From Streptomyces sp. NBC_00259 (GTDB lineage Bacteria; Actinomycetota; Actinomycetes; Streptomycetales; Streptomycetaceae): a stretch of DNA of 64,000 nucleotides. Made by a program: the position numbers and the translations under genes. The stretch is taken from positions 7,319,501 through 7,383,500 of the forward strand of contig NZ_CP108080.1 of NCBI RefSeq assembly GCF_036181745.1, read 5' to 3'. Shown here piece by piece: positions 9,281-17,725 of this stretch. Numbering within the stretch: position 1 is the first letter of the stretch; each line of letters begins with the position of its first letter. The notes beneath the pieces are model-generated. The model was given only the letters and a program-made list of their open reading frames with translations. It was not told the origin of the DNA and did no database searches.

Positions 9281-10579
9281 TTGACCAGCTACCGGCAGCC
9301 CGGCCTGGTCCTCACGGACCGCCATTTCACCGTTCCCCTCGATCACGCCGACCCCACCGGGGAGCAGATCGGGCTCTACGGCCGTGAGATCGTCTCCAGC
9401 ACCCGCGCCGGGGCCGATCTGCCCTGGCTGGTGTATCTGGAGGGCGGACCCGGCTTCGGGGCGCGGCGCTTCCCCGGCAAGCAGGCCTGGCTGGGACGCG
9501 CGGTACAGGAATTCCGCGTACTGCTGCTCGACCAGCGCGGCACCGGGCTGTCCACCCCCGCCAATCGGCAGACCCTTCCGCTGCGCGGCGGGCCCGAGGA
9601 GCAGGCCCGCTATCTCGCCCATTTCCGCGCCGACAGCATCGTCCGGGACTGCGAGGCGGTCCGGGCGCAACTGACGGGCGGGGCGCGCTGGACGGTTCTC
9701 GGCCAGAGCTTCGGCGGCTTCTGCGCCACGCACTATCTCTCGACCGCGCCGGAGGGCCTGAAGGCGGTCCTGATCACGGGCGGGCTGCCCGCGCTCGACG
9801 CCCGCGCCGAGGACGTGTACCGGGCCGCGTACCCCCGTATCCAGCGCAAGAACGAGGCCCACTACGCCCGCTACCCGCAGGACGTCGAACGCGCCCGCCG
9901 GATCGCCGAGCACCTCTCCGGCCGGCGGACCGTCCTCCCCGGCGGATACGTCCTCACCCCCGAGGCGTTCCAGTCCCTCGGGATCCAGCTCGGTACCGGC
10001 GACGGCAGCCACCAGTTGCACTACCTGCTGGAGAACGCGTTCGTCCGCACGGCGGACGGCGACGAACTCTCCGACACGTTCCAGCAGGGCGTCCTCGCCG
10101 CACTGTCGTACGCCGCGCATCCTCTGTACGCCGTGCTGCACGAGGCGATCTACGCCCAGGGCGAGGCGCCCACCGCATGGGCGGCCGAGCGGGCACGGGC
10201 CGAGTTCCCGCAGTTCGACGCGGAGAAGACGCTGGCGGGCGACGGGCCGCTGCTCTTCACCGGCGAGTCCGTCCACCCCTGGCACTTCGAGACGGACCCG
10301 GCTCTGCGGCCGCTGCGTGAGGCCGCCGAACTGCTCGCCGCCCGCACCGACTGGCCCGCGCTGTACGACGCGGAGCGCCTCGCGGCCAACGAGGTCCCGG
10401 TCGCCGCGGCCGTCTACCACGACGACATGTACGTCGACACCGCCCACTCCCTCGCGACGGCACGCGCCATCCGGGGCCTGCGCACCTGGGTCACCGACGA
10501 GTACGAGCACGACGGTGTACGTGCCTCCGGCTCCCGCGTCCTCGACCGGCTGCTCGCCCTGGTCCGCGACGAAGTGTGA
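9281..10579 (+). CDS. Alpha/beta-hydrolase, prolyl aminopeptidase (S33) type
   Basis: The product has 432 residues when begun at TTG 9281, which follows AGCAGGAG at good spacing. The S33 features are present in order: oxyanion-hole GGPGFG near 55-60, the DQRGTGLS motif at 84-91, and the nucleophile elbow GQSFGG with Ser143. Near the C-terminus, candidate acid and His residues lie in YHDDMYVD and EYEHDG. These enzymes release N-terminal proline or related residues from peptides in the cytoplasm; there is no signal peptide. The PIG-L gene follows after 37 nt on the same strand and may share the transcript. Confidence 0.88.
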   Translation: MTSYRQPGLVLTDRHFTVPLDHADPTGEQIGLYGREIVSSTRAGADLPWLVYLEGGPGFGARRFPGKQAWLGRAVQEFRVLLLDQRGTGLSTPANRQTLPLRGGPEEQARYLAHFRADSIVRDCEAVRAQLTGGARWTVLGQSFGGFCATHYLSTAPEGLKAVLITGGLPALDARAEDVYRAAYPRIQRKNEAHYARYPQDVERARRIAEHLSGRRTVLPGGYVLTPEAFQSLGIQLGTGDGSHQLHYLLENAFVRTADGDELSDTFQQGVLAALSYAAHPLYAVLHEAIYAQGEAPTAWAAERARAEFPQFDAEKTLAGDGPLLFTGESVHPWHFETDPALRPLREAAELLAARTDWPALYDAERLAANEVPVAAAVYHDDMYVDTAHSLATARAIRGLRTWVTDEYEHDGVRASGSRVLDRLLALVRDEV

Positions 10580-10616
10580 CGCCGGTGAGCGGCACCGCCC
10601 CGGCTACGCTGCCCGT

Positions 10617-11366
10617 ATGACGGATCCTCAGCTCGAACCGATGCCGGACGACTGGGAGCGCGCCCTCGCCGTCGTCGCCCACCCCGACGACCTCGAATAC
10701 GGCTGCTCCGCGGCCGTCGCCGGCTGGACCGACGCGGGCAAGGACGTCACGTACCTGCTGGCCAGCAGGGGCGAGGCCGGCATCGACACGATCGCTCCCG
10801 TCGAATGCGGGCCGCTGCGCGAGCGTGAGCAGCGGGCGAGCGCGGCGGTCGTCGGCGTGTCCGCGGTGGAGTTCCTCGGCCACCGGGACGGGGTGATCGA
10901 GTACGGCCCCGCCCTGCGCCGCGACATCGCCGCCGCGATCCGCCGGCACCGCCCGGAACTGGTCATCACACTCAACCACCGCGACACCTGGGGCCCCGTG
11001 GTCGGCGGCTGGTGGAGCACACCGGACCACCGTGCCGTCGGCAGGGCCACCCTGGACGCCGCGGGCGACGCCGGCAACCGCTGGATCTTCCCCGAACTCC
11101 TCACCGAACAGGGCCTCCAGCCGTGGAACGGGGTGCGCTGGGTGGCGGTCGCGGGCTCGTCGACACCGACCCACGCCGTGGACGCGACGCCCGGACTGGA
11201 GCGCTCCGTCCGGTCCCTGATGGAGCACCACACCTATCTGGAGGTGCTGACGGACAAGGACCCGGAGGACTACTGCCGGGAGTTCCTGACCGGCAACGTT
11301 CGTCAGCTCGCCCCTCGTTTCGGGGGCCTGCCCGCCGTCGGCTTCGAGCTCTTCCCGCGCCAGTAG
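10617..11366 (+). CDS. PIG-L family zinc deacetylase (LmbE-like)
   Basis: A 249-residue cytoplasmic protein beginning at ATG 10617. The family hallmark AHPDD at residues 21-25 supplies zinc ligands and the catalytic Asp, and a second ligand region (STPDHRAVGRA) supplies the other histidine. PIG-L enzymes remove acetyl groups from N-acetylglucosaminyl substrates; in actinomycetes relatives act on mycothiol precursors and conjugates. The usual MshB and Mca partners are not adjacent, so the substrate is open. An unrelated antisense frame crosses it because the decayed gene at 11440-11696 has lost its stop codon. Confidence 0.87.
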   Translation: MTDPQLEPMPDDWERALAVVAHPDDLEYGCSAAVAGWTDAGKDVTYLLASRGEAGIDTIAPVECGPLREREQRASAAVVGVSAVEFLGHRDGVIEYGPALRRDIAAAIRRHRPELVITLNHRDTWGPVVGGWWSTPDHRAVGRATLDAAGDAGNRWIFPELLTEQGLQPWNGVRWVAVAGSSTPTHAVDATPGLERSVRSLMEHHTYLEVLTDKDPEDYCREFLTGNVRQLAPRFGGLPAVGFELFPRQ

Positions 11367-11439
11367 CACGGCCGTCGCCCGCGGCGGGCGGGGCGCGGGC
11401 GCCGTTTGCTCCCGGGGTCCCCGGGTAACCGCCGCGAGA

Positions 11440-11696
11440 GCGTCCTCGGCGAGGGATACCGTGCCTTGGCGCTGCAACTCTGGGTCTGTGGCGCGGAGTG
11501 CGCGGGCGACGCGGGGCAGGATGGTGTCGGGGTCTGGGTGGTTCAGGGCGAGTCCGATGACGGCGACGCCAACGTGTCGCTCGCCGCGCTCGAACGCGGC
11601 GTCGACGATGGCGGGGTCATCGACCCCGATCAGCCCTGTCCCGTTCTCCCAGTCCAGGACCTCGGGCTGGGTCTCCGGGATCTCCTCGTACTCCAT
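11440..11696 (-). pseudogene. 5' remnant of a small HEAT-repeat-like gene
   Basis: Reading down from ATG 11696, the frame begins MEYEEIPETQPEVLDWENG and continues with DDPAIVDAAFERGERH and HPDPDTILPRVARAL. This is convincing coding sequence of an acidic, helical, HEAT-like small protein. After about 85 residues the composition changes to meaningless Arg/Pro/Ala and the frame runs uninterrupted into the antisense of the PIG-L gene to 10491. I read this as a 5' fragment that lost its natural 3' end in a rearrangement; the 11440 boundary is an estimate. It marks the left edge of the probable island. An expressed hybrid protein is possible but unlikely. Confidence 0.55.
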
Positions 11697-12166
11697 GACC
11701 GGACCATAGGGGTGGCCTCCCACCTCAAGCCACTGTGTATTCAGTGCGGGGCTCGTCATCAAGGAACAGGCCGGCAGCTGGACCCTCACAGGCCATCTGA
11801 CGCCTCAGTAAGCGGTCGGCATCGTGATCACGATGCCGACCGTTTCGTCGGTGCTACCAGGACACTTGCGGCGGTGTCCCTCACCGGGTCAGGGACTCGC
11901 CGAAGGCAATGCTGTCCAAGTGGTCCGGCGGCGGCCGTGGTACCGCGGTCGTCGTCACGGACCCCCACGCCTGGGGAGCACAGAGCGCGGTGGAGGACGC
12001 GATGAGCTGACAAGGCGCGGGCCGTCCTGCACGAGACGGGGGCGAGCCCGGCCCACCCCCTGTCCAGCGCGGCTCGGTGGCCCTGATGACGCAGAAGTTC
12101 CGCGCGGCTGTCGCCGCGGGCAGCGCCTGACGCTGGACCGGAGTATGCGGTCGGGCGGCGATCCGT
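11697..12166. other. Gene-poor stretch with coding debris and a long palindrome
   Basis: No intact gene is supported. Short coding-like fragments occur in different plus frames (around 11905-12010 and 12065-12130, the latter ending MTQKFRAAVAAGSA before a stop), as expected of decayed genes with frameshifts. A perfect 30-bp palindrome lies at 11813-11842. The region separates the PIG-L gene from the HD/glycosyltransferase block. Confidence 0.5.
11813..11842. terminator. Perfect 30-bp palindrome, terminator-like
   Basis: The two 15-nt halves are exactly reverse complementary (left half CGGTCGGCATCGTGA) and TTTCG follows on the plus strand. In RNA it would fold into a near-loopless stem able to stop transcription in both directions. 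With no intact gene ending here it could instead be an operator or a relic of a mobile element. Confidence 0.5.
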
Positions 12167-13495
12167 TCAGACGACGGCTGGATGTCCGGCGGCCTTACCC
12201 GTGGCGTCGCGGCGCATGGCGGTCATGCTCAGGTCCGCCATGCGGGGCGCGAAGGCCACGTCGAGTTCGTCGACAGGGTGGAGCAGGCCTCGTTCGCAGG
12301 TCTCCGCCAGCCACACGGTGAAGGTGGCGGTGGGGCAAGCGGGGTTGATACCGATCTCGCCCTTGGGGAGAAAGCCGTTGAACGGCGTTGCGATCTGGTG
12401 GCTGTTCCAGTAGTTCCAGGCCCGAAGGGCCTTGGCCTGTTCGAAGGCGAGATAGAGCTGCGGATAGCGTTCCAGGATCCGCATCTCGCGGAAGAGCGTC
12501 TGTCCCAGCAGGGACGGCGCGGTCCGGGTGAGGCTGTCGAAGTCCTGATCGCGGAAGGTGAAGGCGGCGGCGTCCTGGCCGGGTTCGAGGGCCAGAGCGG
12601 TCAACAGGTGGGAGAGGCGGTCCCTGGTGTACTGCGCTGCACCGGGTGCGAGACGGGGCTCGATGCCGTTGATCAGGTCGTGCAGGCGCTGGTGCCCGGG
12701 GTGGAAGCGGGACAGATCGAACAGCTTGTCCATGCCGCTGACCGCGGAGAACGCCAGTCGCTTGAAGAGGCGGTTGTTCATCTCGCCAGCGGCTGCGTAC
12801 GCCTTGGTCTCGGCGCTGGTGGAGTGAAGCATCAGGTACTCCGACAGCACCTCGAAGTACACGTAGCCCAGGAACGGCAGATACTGGGCGGCGGAGGCGA
12901 GCTGGTCCACGAACGTGCCCGGCGCGGTCCTGCGGCGCGTGGCGTTGGCCAGGGCCATGTCCAGGAAGGGGGCGGTCGTGCGGATCTGGTGCAGCGCCTT
13001 CCTGCGCAGCCGGGTGTCCTCGGCCTCGGTGAGGAAGCTGCGGTGGTTCAGATAGGTGTGCAGGTGGAGGTGGCCGAGCCGCAGGTAGTCGATGCCCTTG
13101 GCCGGCGTCGGGGCGGTGGGCGTGATCTCGATCAACAGGGTGCGGGTGTGCGGCATGTTCTGCAGGAGGTAGGCACCGAGGTTGTGCGGGCGCAGGCCGG
13201 CGGGAGTCTCGGTCAGCGGGGCGCAGTACAGCGCGGCGAGCAGGCATCCGGAGGAGGCGTACAACTGGCCGCTGGCGCGGATGGCGTCCAGCGCTGTCGT
13301 GGTGTGCATCAGGTGGATCGGGCCGCCGTCTGTGAGTGTCCGGGTCATGGCGTTGTGGGCGAGCAGATGGCCGCAGGGGGTGTCGTGCTGCAGGCGGTGG
13401 CGCCAGTCCGCCTCGCTCTCGGCGCACCCGGTCGGCACGGGCCGGGTGCGGAGGCTGGTGTAGTCGGTGTGGGCGTCGTCGAGGTCGGTGTCCAC
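12167..13495 (-). CDS. Uncharacterised protein of the HD/glycosyltransferase island
   Basis: The product has 442 residues; GTG 13495 is chosen because TAGGAGACC lies 8 nt upstream, 11 nt after the HD gene stop, so the two are an operon. It is a soluble, mainly helical protein with no signal peptide. Near residues 60-85 the stretch IHLMHTTTALDAIRASGQL resembles the first strand-helix of ADP-ribosyltransferase-like folds, but I cannot locate the catalytic Glu, so this is only a hint. A later stretch (FLGYVYFEVLSEYLMLHS) is hydrophobic yet not a membrane helix. The protein is too intact and well coded to be a pseudogene. I do not recognise the family. Confidence 0.7.
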   Translation of the reverse strand: MDTDLDDAHTDYTSLRTRPVPTGCAESEADWRHRLQHDTPCGHLLAHNAMTRTLTDGGPIHLMHTTTALDAIRASGQLYASSGCLLAALYCAPLTETPAGLRPHNLGAYLLQNMPHTRTLLIEITPTAPTPAKGIDYLRLGHLHLHTYLNHRSFLTEAEDTRLRRKALHQIRTTAPFLDMALANATRRRTAPGTFVDQLASAAQYLPFLGYVYFEVLSEYLMLHSTSAETKAYAAAGEMNNRLFKRLAFSAVSGMDKLFDLSRFHPGHQRLHDLINGIEPRLAPGAAQYTRDRLSHLLTALALEPGQDAAAFTFRDQDFDSLTRTAPSLLGQTLFREMRILERYPQLYLAFEQAKALRAWNYWNSHQIATPFNGFLPKGEIGINPACPTATFTVWLAETCERGLLHPVDELDVAFAPRMADLSMTAMRRDATGKAAGHPAVV

Positions 13496-13506
13496 GGAAA
13501 GGTCTC

Positions 13507-14265
13507 CTACTGGCCGACGGTAAGACTCTGGCGGGCGCCGGTGACGGCGTGGTGAGGGGTGGCGCCGTCGAGGCGGGCCTGCTCGCTTCGCACGACGAGG
13601 GCGAAGGCTGCAGGGGGCAACCAATCGGGCACCGGGATCCGCAGCCGGCTCGTGTCCGGCCACCACTGCTGAAGCGGCAAGCGGTAGCGGTCCAGGCAGT
13701 CGGCCGCCTTGAGGACGTCGACGAGGTGCGGGGCCTGTCGGTAGGCGCGCTCCTGCCGCACGGTGAAGCGGTCGTAGGGCACGTCGTGCACGGCGATCGC
13801 TTCTGCCGCCCGGTGCAGCGAGAGCGCCGGTAACTCGCACCCCAGGGTGCGGGAGACCGTGTCGGTGTGGTCCAGGAACCACGATGCGGCGCGCGGCCCG
13901 TGCCCGGGGTCCGACCGGTCGTCACGCCGCCTGCAGTCGTGCACCGCCCCGGCGGCGCAGACCGCCGCGATGTCGTCACTGTCGAGCCCGTACTCCTGGG
14001 CCAGGAGCGCGGCGTACAGGCTGACGCGGGCGTTGTGGAGGACGCCGTGGTTGGCATCAGCCTGGCGCGGGGTTGCGAACCAGGACCTGGCCGGTACGAG
14101 CATCAGCCCCGCACGTGGGAAGCTGGGCGCGGCGTCGAAGTTCACCGGCCGGTTGTCCGCGATCCATTGAAGTGTCACCCGGTCCATCGGCTGGTGGGCG
14201 GGCAGTCGGCGCTGGGAGGCGAGTTGATGCAGGCAGGCGCGGCCGGGCGGAGTCCGATGGGTCAT
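13507..14265 (-). CDS. HD-domain phosphohydrolase-like protein
   Basis: A 252-residue protein starting at ATG 14265 behind AAGGGCG. Metal-binding HD residues appear in order: His in NHGVLHNARV, the HD pair in GAVHDCRRRDD, His in PGHGPRA, and the distal Asp in KAADCLDRYR. HD proteins of this size hydrolyse nucleotides or phosphate esters. It heads a two-gene operon with the uncharacterised 12167-13495 gene and diverges from the glycosyltransferase with only 33 nt between start codons. A TTA leucine codon at 13831-13833 makes translation potentially dependent on the bldA tRNA, hence late in development. Confidence 0.78.
   Translation of the reverse strand: MTHRTPPGRACLHQLASQRRLPAHQPMDRVTLQWIADNRPVNFDAAPSFPRAGLMLVPARSWFATPRQADANHGVLHNARVSLYAALLAQEYGLDSDDIAAVCAAGAVHDCRRRDDRSDPGHGPRAASWFLDHTDTVSRTLGCELPALSLHRAAEAIAVHDVPYDRFTVRQERAYRQAPHLVDVLKAADCLDRYRLPLQQWWPDTSRLRIPVPDWLPPAAFALVVRSEQARLDGATPHHAVTGARQSLTVGQ
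13831..13833 (-). promoter_or_regulatory. TTA (bldA-type) leucine codon inside the HD gene
   Basis: The codon lies in the segment LGCELPALSL of the HD protein. TTA is very rare in Streptomyces and is read by the developmentally controlled bldA tRNA. It was the only in-frame TTA I noticed in the window, though I did not scan every gene exhaustively. Confidence 0.75.
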
Positions 14266-14298
14266 GGCGCCCTTCAGACAGATGGGTACGGAGCAGGC

Positions 14299-15156
14299 GT
14301 GAAGCTGGGCGTGGCGATCCTGACGATGGGCACGCGGCCCAAGGAATTGGCGGAGCTGCTGGCCTCGGTCCGTGCACAGACGGCCCCGGCGGTACGGACG
14401 GTAGTGGTGGCCAACGGTTGCGCGATGCCCGATCTGCCGCCGTGGGTCGAGACGGTGCAGCTGGCGGAGAACCTGGGCGTGACCGGCGGCCGCAACGCCG
14501 CTCTGGAGTACCTCGGGGACATGGATCTGGTGCTGGACCTGGACGACGACGGCCTGCTGGTCTCCGACGATGTCTTCGCCACGATCACCACGCTGTACGA
14601 GGCGGACCCCCAGCTGGGGATCGTCGGTTTCCGTATCGCGGACGAGACCGGGGTGACCCAGCGCCGCCACGTGCCTCGGCTGCGGGCCGGCGATCCGATG
14701 CGCGCAGGGCTGGTGACCGGCTTCCTCGGCGGGGCACACGTACTTTCCACGCGGATGCTGGAGGAGGTCGGCCACTGGCCGGATGCCTTCTTCTTCGCGC
14801 ACGAGGAGACCGACATGGCCTGGCGGGCGATCGACTCCGGCTGGAGGGTGCGCTACGAGCCGCGACTGCTGCTTCAGCACCCGCGCACCTCCCCGGCGCG
14901 ACACGCGTTCTTCTACCAGGTCAACGCCCGCAACCGGGTCTACCTGGCACGCCGTCACCTGCCCGCGGTGCTGGTACCCGTCTACCTGGGGATGTGGGTG
15001 GCCTTGACGCTGGCCCGCACCCGCAGCCTGGCCGGGCTGCGGGCCTGGTTCGGCGGGTTCGCCGAGGGCTGGCGCACCGAGTGCGGGCCTTGCCGGCCGA
15101 TGCGCTGGGGCACCGTGTTCACGCTGGCCCGCCTCGGGCGCCCCCCGGTGATCTGA
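14299..15156 (+). CDS. Family 2 glycosyltransferase
   Basis: A 285-residue GT2 enzyme starting at GTG 14299, with GGAGCAGGC just upstream. The nucleotide-sugar fold opens with VAILTMGTRPKELAELL, the metal-binding acidic cluster LDLDDDG lies at residues 79-85, and the acceptor-side motif FAHEETDMAWR lies further on. The C-terminal part has a hydrophobic stretch (VLVPVYLGMWVALTLA) that may anchor it peripherally. It should transfer a sugar from an NDP-sugar to an unknown acceptor. The epimerase gene is convergent 5 nt away, an arrangement that suggests NDP-sugar supply for this enzyme. Confidence 0.87.
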   Translation: MKLGVAILTMGTRPKELAELLASVRAQTAPAVRTVVVANGCAMPDLPPWVETVQLAENLGVTGGRNAALEYLGDMDLVLDLDDDGLLVSDDVFATITTLYEADPQLGIVGFRIADETGVTQRRHVPRLRAGDPMRAGLVTGFLGGAHVLSTRMLEEVGHWPDAFFFAHEETDMAWRAIDSGWRVRYEPRLLLQHPRTSPARHAFFYQVNARNRVYLARRHLPAVLVPVYLGMWVALTLARTRSLAGLRAWFGGFAEGWRTECGPCRPMRWGTVFTLARLGRPPVI

Positions 15157-15161
15157 ACCCC

Positions 15162-16214
15162 TCACGCAGCGGTTCGAGCCTCGGTGCGCAGCCACGCCGG
15201 AATCGCCTCCGGGGTTCGATCCAGCCACTCCAGGTAGCGGCTCACCCCGTCCTCGATGTCCACCTGCGGAGCCCAGCCCAGCACCTGGCGCATCCGGGTG
15301 ATGTCGGCGCAGGCGCCGAGCGGATCGCCCTGCGGCCGCGGGGTCTCGACGATCCGGGCGCCCGGGCAGTGACGGCGTACCAGGTCGGCAACCTGCCGGA
15401 TGGAAGTGGCCCGGCCAGTACCGACGTTGAGCGTCGTACGGTGCGCGCGCTCGGACACGGCCGCCAACAGGGTCGCTTCCGCGATGTCGTCGACGTGCAC
15501 GAAGTCCCGGACCTGGTCGCCACCACCGTTGAGGTGCAGCGGCAGACCGAGCGCGGCCCGCATGGCGAACCAGGCCACCACCCAACTGTGGCTATTCTCT
15601 TTGACCACCTGCGGTTCCCCGTAGACGGAGAAGTACCGCACGATCGTGTACGAGTCGTCGGCGCCGACCAGGGTCAGGGCGGTCTGATGCTCGCCCCACA
15701 GCTTGGTGTTGGCGTAGACCGACCCGGGCACGAGCGAACCCTCTTCGCTGAACCGGGCTCCCGTGGTTCCCGAACCGTTTCCGATGCCGTAGACGCTTGC
15801 CGAGGAGACGAACACCAGCCGCTTCAGCGTGCCGCTGTGCCGAGCCGCGGCATCCAGAACGGACTGGGTGCCGTGGATGTTGGCGCTCAGAGCCGCCACC
15901 GGGTTGCGGGTGCACTCCGCGACGTCCGCCAGGGCCGCGGCATGGATGACGTAGTCGCTGCGCGACACCAAGTCATCCATCAGCGCGACGTCGGTGATGT
16001 CGCCGACGATGACGTCCGGGTCCCGGGGCGAGATGCCGAAAACGGAGGAGTAGACGGAGACGGATCTGCCGTAAGCGTCCAGCCGTCCCACGGCCAGCGG
16101 CTCGGCGCCGACCTCCCGGAGCTTGTGCACGATGCGGCTGCCGACCAGCCCGAAGCCGCCGGTCACTGTGACCGTGGTGCCAGACAGATCGGCAATGAGA
16201 TCCCTTGTGTTCAT
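15162..16214 (-). CDS. NAD-dependent epimerase/dehydratase (extended SDR)
   Basis: A 350-residue extended SDR with the nucleotide loop TGGFGLVGS at residues 18-26, SSASVYG before the active site, and the catalytic YxxxK pair Tyr167/Lys171 (VYANTK). FVHVDDIAEA and NVGTG follow, typical of UDP- or dTDP-sugar 4-epimerases and 4,6-dehydratases. AAGGG lies about ten bases before ATG 16214. It probably makes the activated sugar used by the adjacent GT2 enzyme. The exact reaction cannot be assigned. It diverges from the XRE/TPR regulator with a 194-nt shared promoter region. Confidence 0.87.
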   Translation of the reverse strand: MNTRDLIADLSGTTVTVTGGFGLVGSRIVHKLREVGAEPLAVGRLDAYGRSVSVYSSVFGISPRDPDVIVGDITDVALMDDLVSRSDYVIHAAALADVAECTRNPVAALSANIHGTQSVLDAAARHSGTLKRLVFVSSASVYGIGNGSGTTGARFSEEGSLVPGSVYANTKLWGEHQTALTLVGADDSYTIVRYFSVYGEPQVVKENSHSWVVAWFAMRAALGLPLHLNGGGDQVRDFVHVDDIAEATLLAAVSERAHRTTLNVGTGRATSIRQVADLVRRHCPGARIVETPRPQGDPLGACADITRMRQVLGWAPQVDIEDGVSRYLEWLDRTPEAIPAWLRTEARTAA

Positions 16215-16408
16215 GCGGGTCGGCCCTTCTCGACAGTGCCACGCGGCTGCACGGCATCACGCTGCCGAGGACACCACCTGCCCTCCGCCGTGCTCCAGGG
16301 GACGACTGTGTGGCCGGTGTGTGCCCGGCCCTGGTGAAGCCTCCTCACTGCCCGGCCGGGTAGGGCATCGTGGAAGGGAGGCATCGGCGATGACACCTCG
16401 GGGGCGGC

Positions 16409-17725
16409 ATGGATCTGGACAGGCACCCGCTGGCGCACCTGCGCCGGCTCCACCACTGGTCCATGAGCGACCTCGCCCGCCTCCTGCGCGATCAGGCCCG
16501 ACGGCGTGGCCTGCGCAGCGGAATCGACCGCAATCGGATCTGGCTCTGGGAAGCCACCAGCACCACGCCGAGCGAGGAGAGCCAGTCACTGCTCGCGGAT
16601 GTCCTCGATGTTCCCGCCGCCACGGTCGAGCAGCTCGGATGGCCCGACTGGCTGCCCGCCTTCGAACAGCCCGCCCCGTTCAGCCCCTCGGGAAGCCGGG
16701 CTGCCCTGAGAGAGGTGCAGATCACCCGCATGGACCGACGATCCTTCCTGGTACTCAGCAGCAGCACCCTTATCGAGGTCGCCGCAGACTGGGCCCGCAT
16801 CGAGCCACGTCACCTGTCCCAGGCCCTCGACGGGCAGAGCATCGACGGTGAACTCCTGACCTGGCTGGAGCAGCGGTCCGGCGAGCTGCGCGCCCTTGCC
16901 GCCGGACCGCACCCGCAGGTCTCCGGTCTCATCGACGCACACCTGAACACCGCCATCGACCTGATCACCCAGGACCGCTACACCGCGGCAGCCGGTCGCC
17001 GTCTCCACTCCGTAGCCGCCGACCTCGCACACTGCGCCGCATGGCTGCGCTTCGACGCCGACCGGCACGCCGCCGCCCAACGCCACTGGCAGGCCGCCGT
17101 TCACGCCGCGCACCAGGCCGGGGACCGCGACCTCGCCGCCGTCGCCCTGTCCGACCTCGCCTACCAGGCCACCTGGCTGTCCAGGCCCGCCGATGCGATC
17201 CAAGTCCTGGAACACGCCCGCTCCCGCACCCGTTCGCCGGCCGCCCGTTCCCTGCTCGACGTACGCCGCGCACGTGCCTGCGCCGTACTCCAGGACCACC
17301 AGGCGACCCAGCACGCGCTGACATCCGCGGAGACCGAGTTGAACCGCAGCTGCTCGCGGGACACACCCCCCGTGGTCTCCTGGATGTCGATGGCGGACGT
17401 CAACGCCGACGCCGGACGCTGCTGGCTCGACCTCGGCGACCCCGGCCGCGCCGACGCCGCGATCGGCGCCGGACTGGACGAACTCGACCCGCGCCGCTCC
17501 CGCACCAAAGCGGTGTTCCTGACCTACCGGGCCGAGGGGTCACTCCACAACCGAGACGCTGCCGCTGCCGCGGCCGATGCCCGTTTCGCGCTCGAGACCG
17601 CCCTGGATTCCGGAGCCGCTCGATGCGTCGACCTCGTCTCCGCACTCATCAGCCGCATGGACAACCGGACAGAGCAGCCAGTGATCGAGCTACGCGAGTA
17701 CGCACGGGAACGACTTGTCGCATGA
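16409..17725 (+). CDS. XRE-type regulator with TPR-like C-terminal domain
   Basis: A 438-residue regulator. The N-terminal 70 residues are a lambda-repressor-like HTH (MSDLARLLRDQARRRG; RNRIWLWEATSTTPSEESQ). The linker contains MDRRSFLVLSSSTLIEVAA near residue 110, often seen between HTH and helical domains in Streptomyces regulators. The remaining 300 residues are alpha-helical repeats of TPR type, probably a ligand- or peptide-sensing platform. ATG 16409 follows a GGGGGC ribosome site. It diverges from the epimerase and is the likely regulator of the surrounding sugar genes. Codon use is normal. Confidence 0.82.
   Translation: MDLDRHPLAHLRRLHHWSMSDLARLLRDQARRRGLRSGIDRNRIWLWEATSTTPSEESQSLLADVLDVPAATVEQLGWPDWLPAFEQPAPFSPSGSRAALREVQITRMDRRSFLVLSSSTLIEVAADWARIEPRHLSQALDGQSIDGELLTWLEQRSGELRALAAGPHPQVSGLIDAHLNTAIDLITQDRYTAAAGRRLHSVAADLAHCAAWLRFDADRHAAAQRHWQAAVHAAHQAGDRDLAAVALSDLAYQATWLSRPADAIQVLEHARSRTRSPAARSLLDVRRARACAVLQDHQATQHALTSAETELNRSCSRDTPPVVSWMSMADVNADAGRCWLDLGDPGRADAAIGAGLDELDPRRSRTKAVFLTYRAEGSLHNRDAAAAAADARFALETALDSGAARCVDLVSALISRMDNRTEQPVIELREYARERLVA

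Noticed and set aside
11824..12321. Plus-strand open frame across the gene-poor stretch
   Set aside because: No ribosome site and Arg/Pro-rich nonsense composition; it crosses fragments in other frames and the start of a real minus-strand gene.
15205..15225. Possible tRNA T-loop-like sequence GGTTCGATCC
   Set aside because: It lies inside the coding sequence of the epimerase and lacks acceptor and anticodon stems around it.
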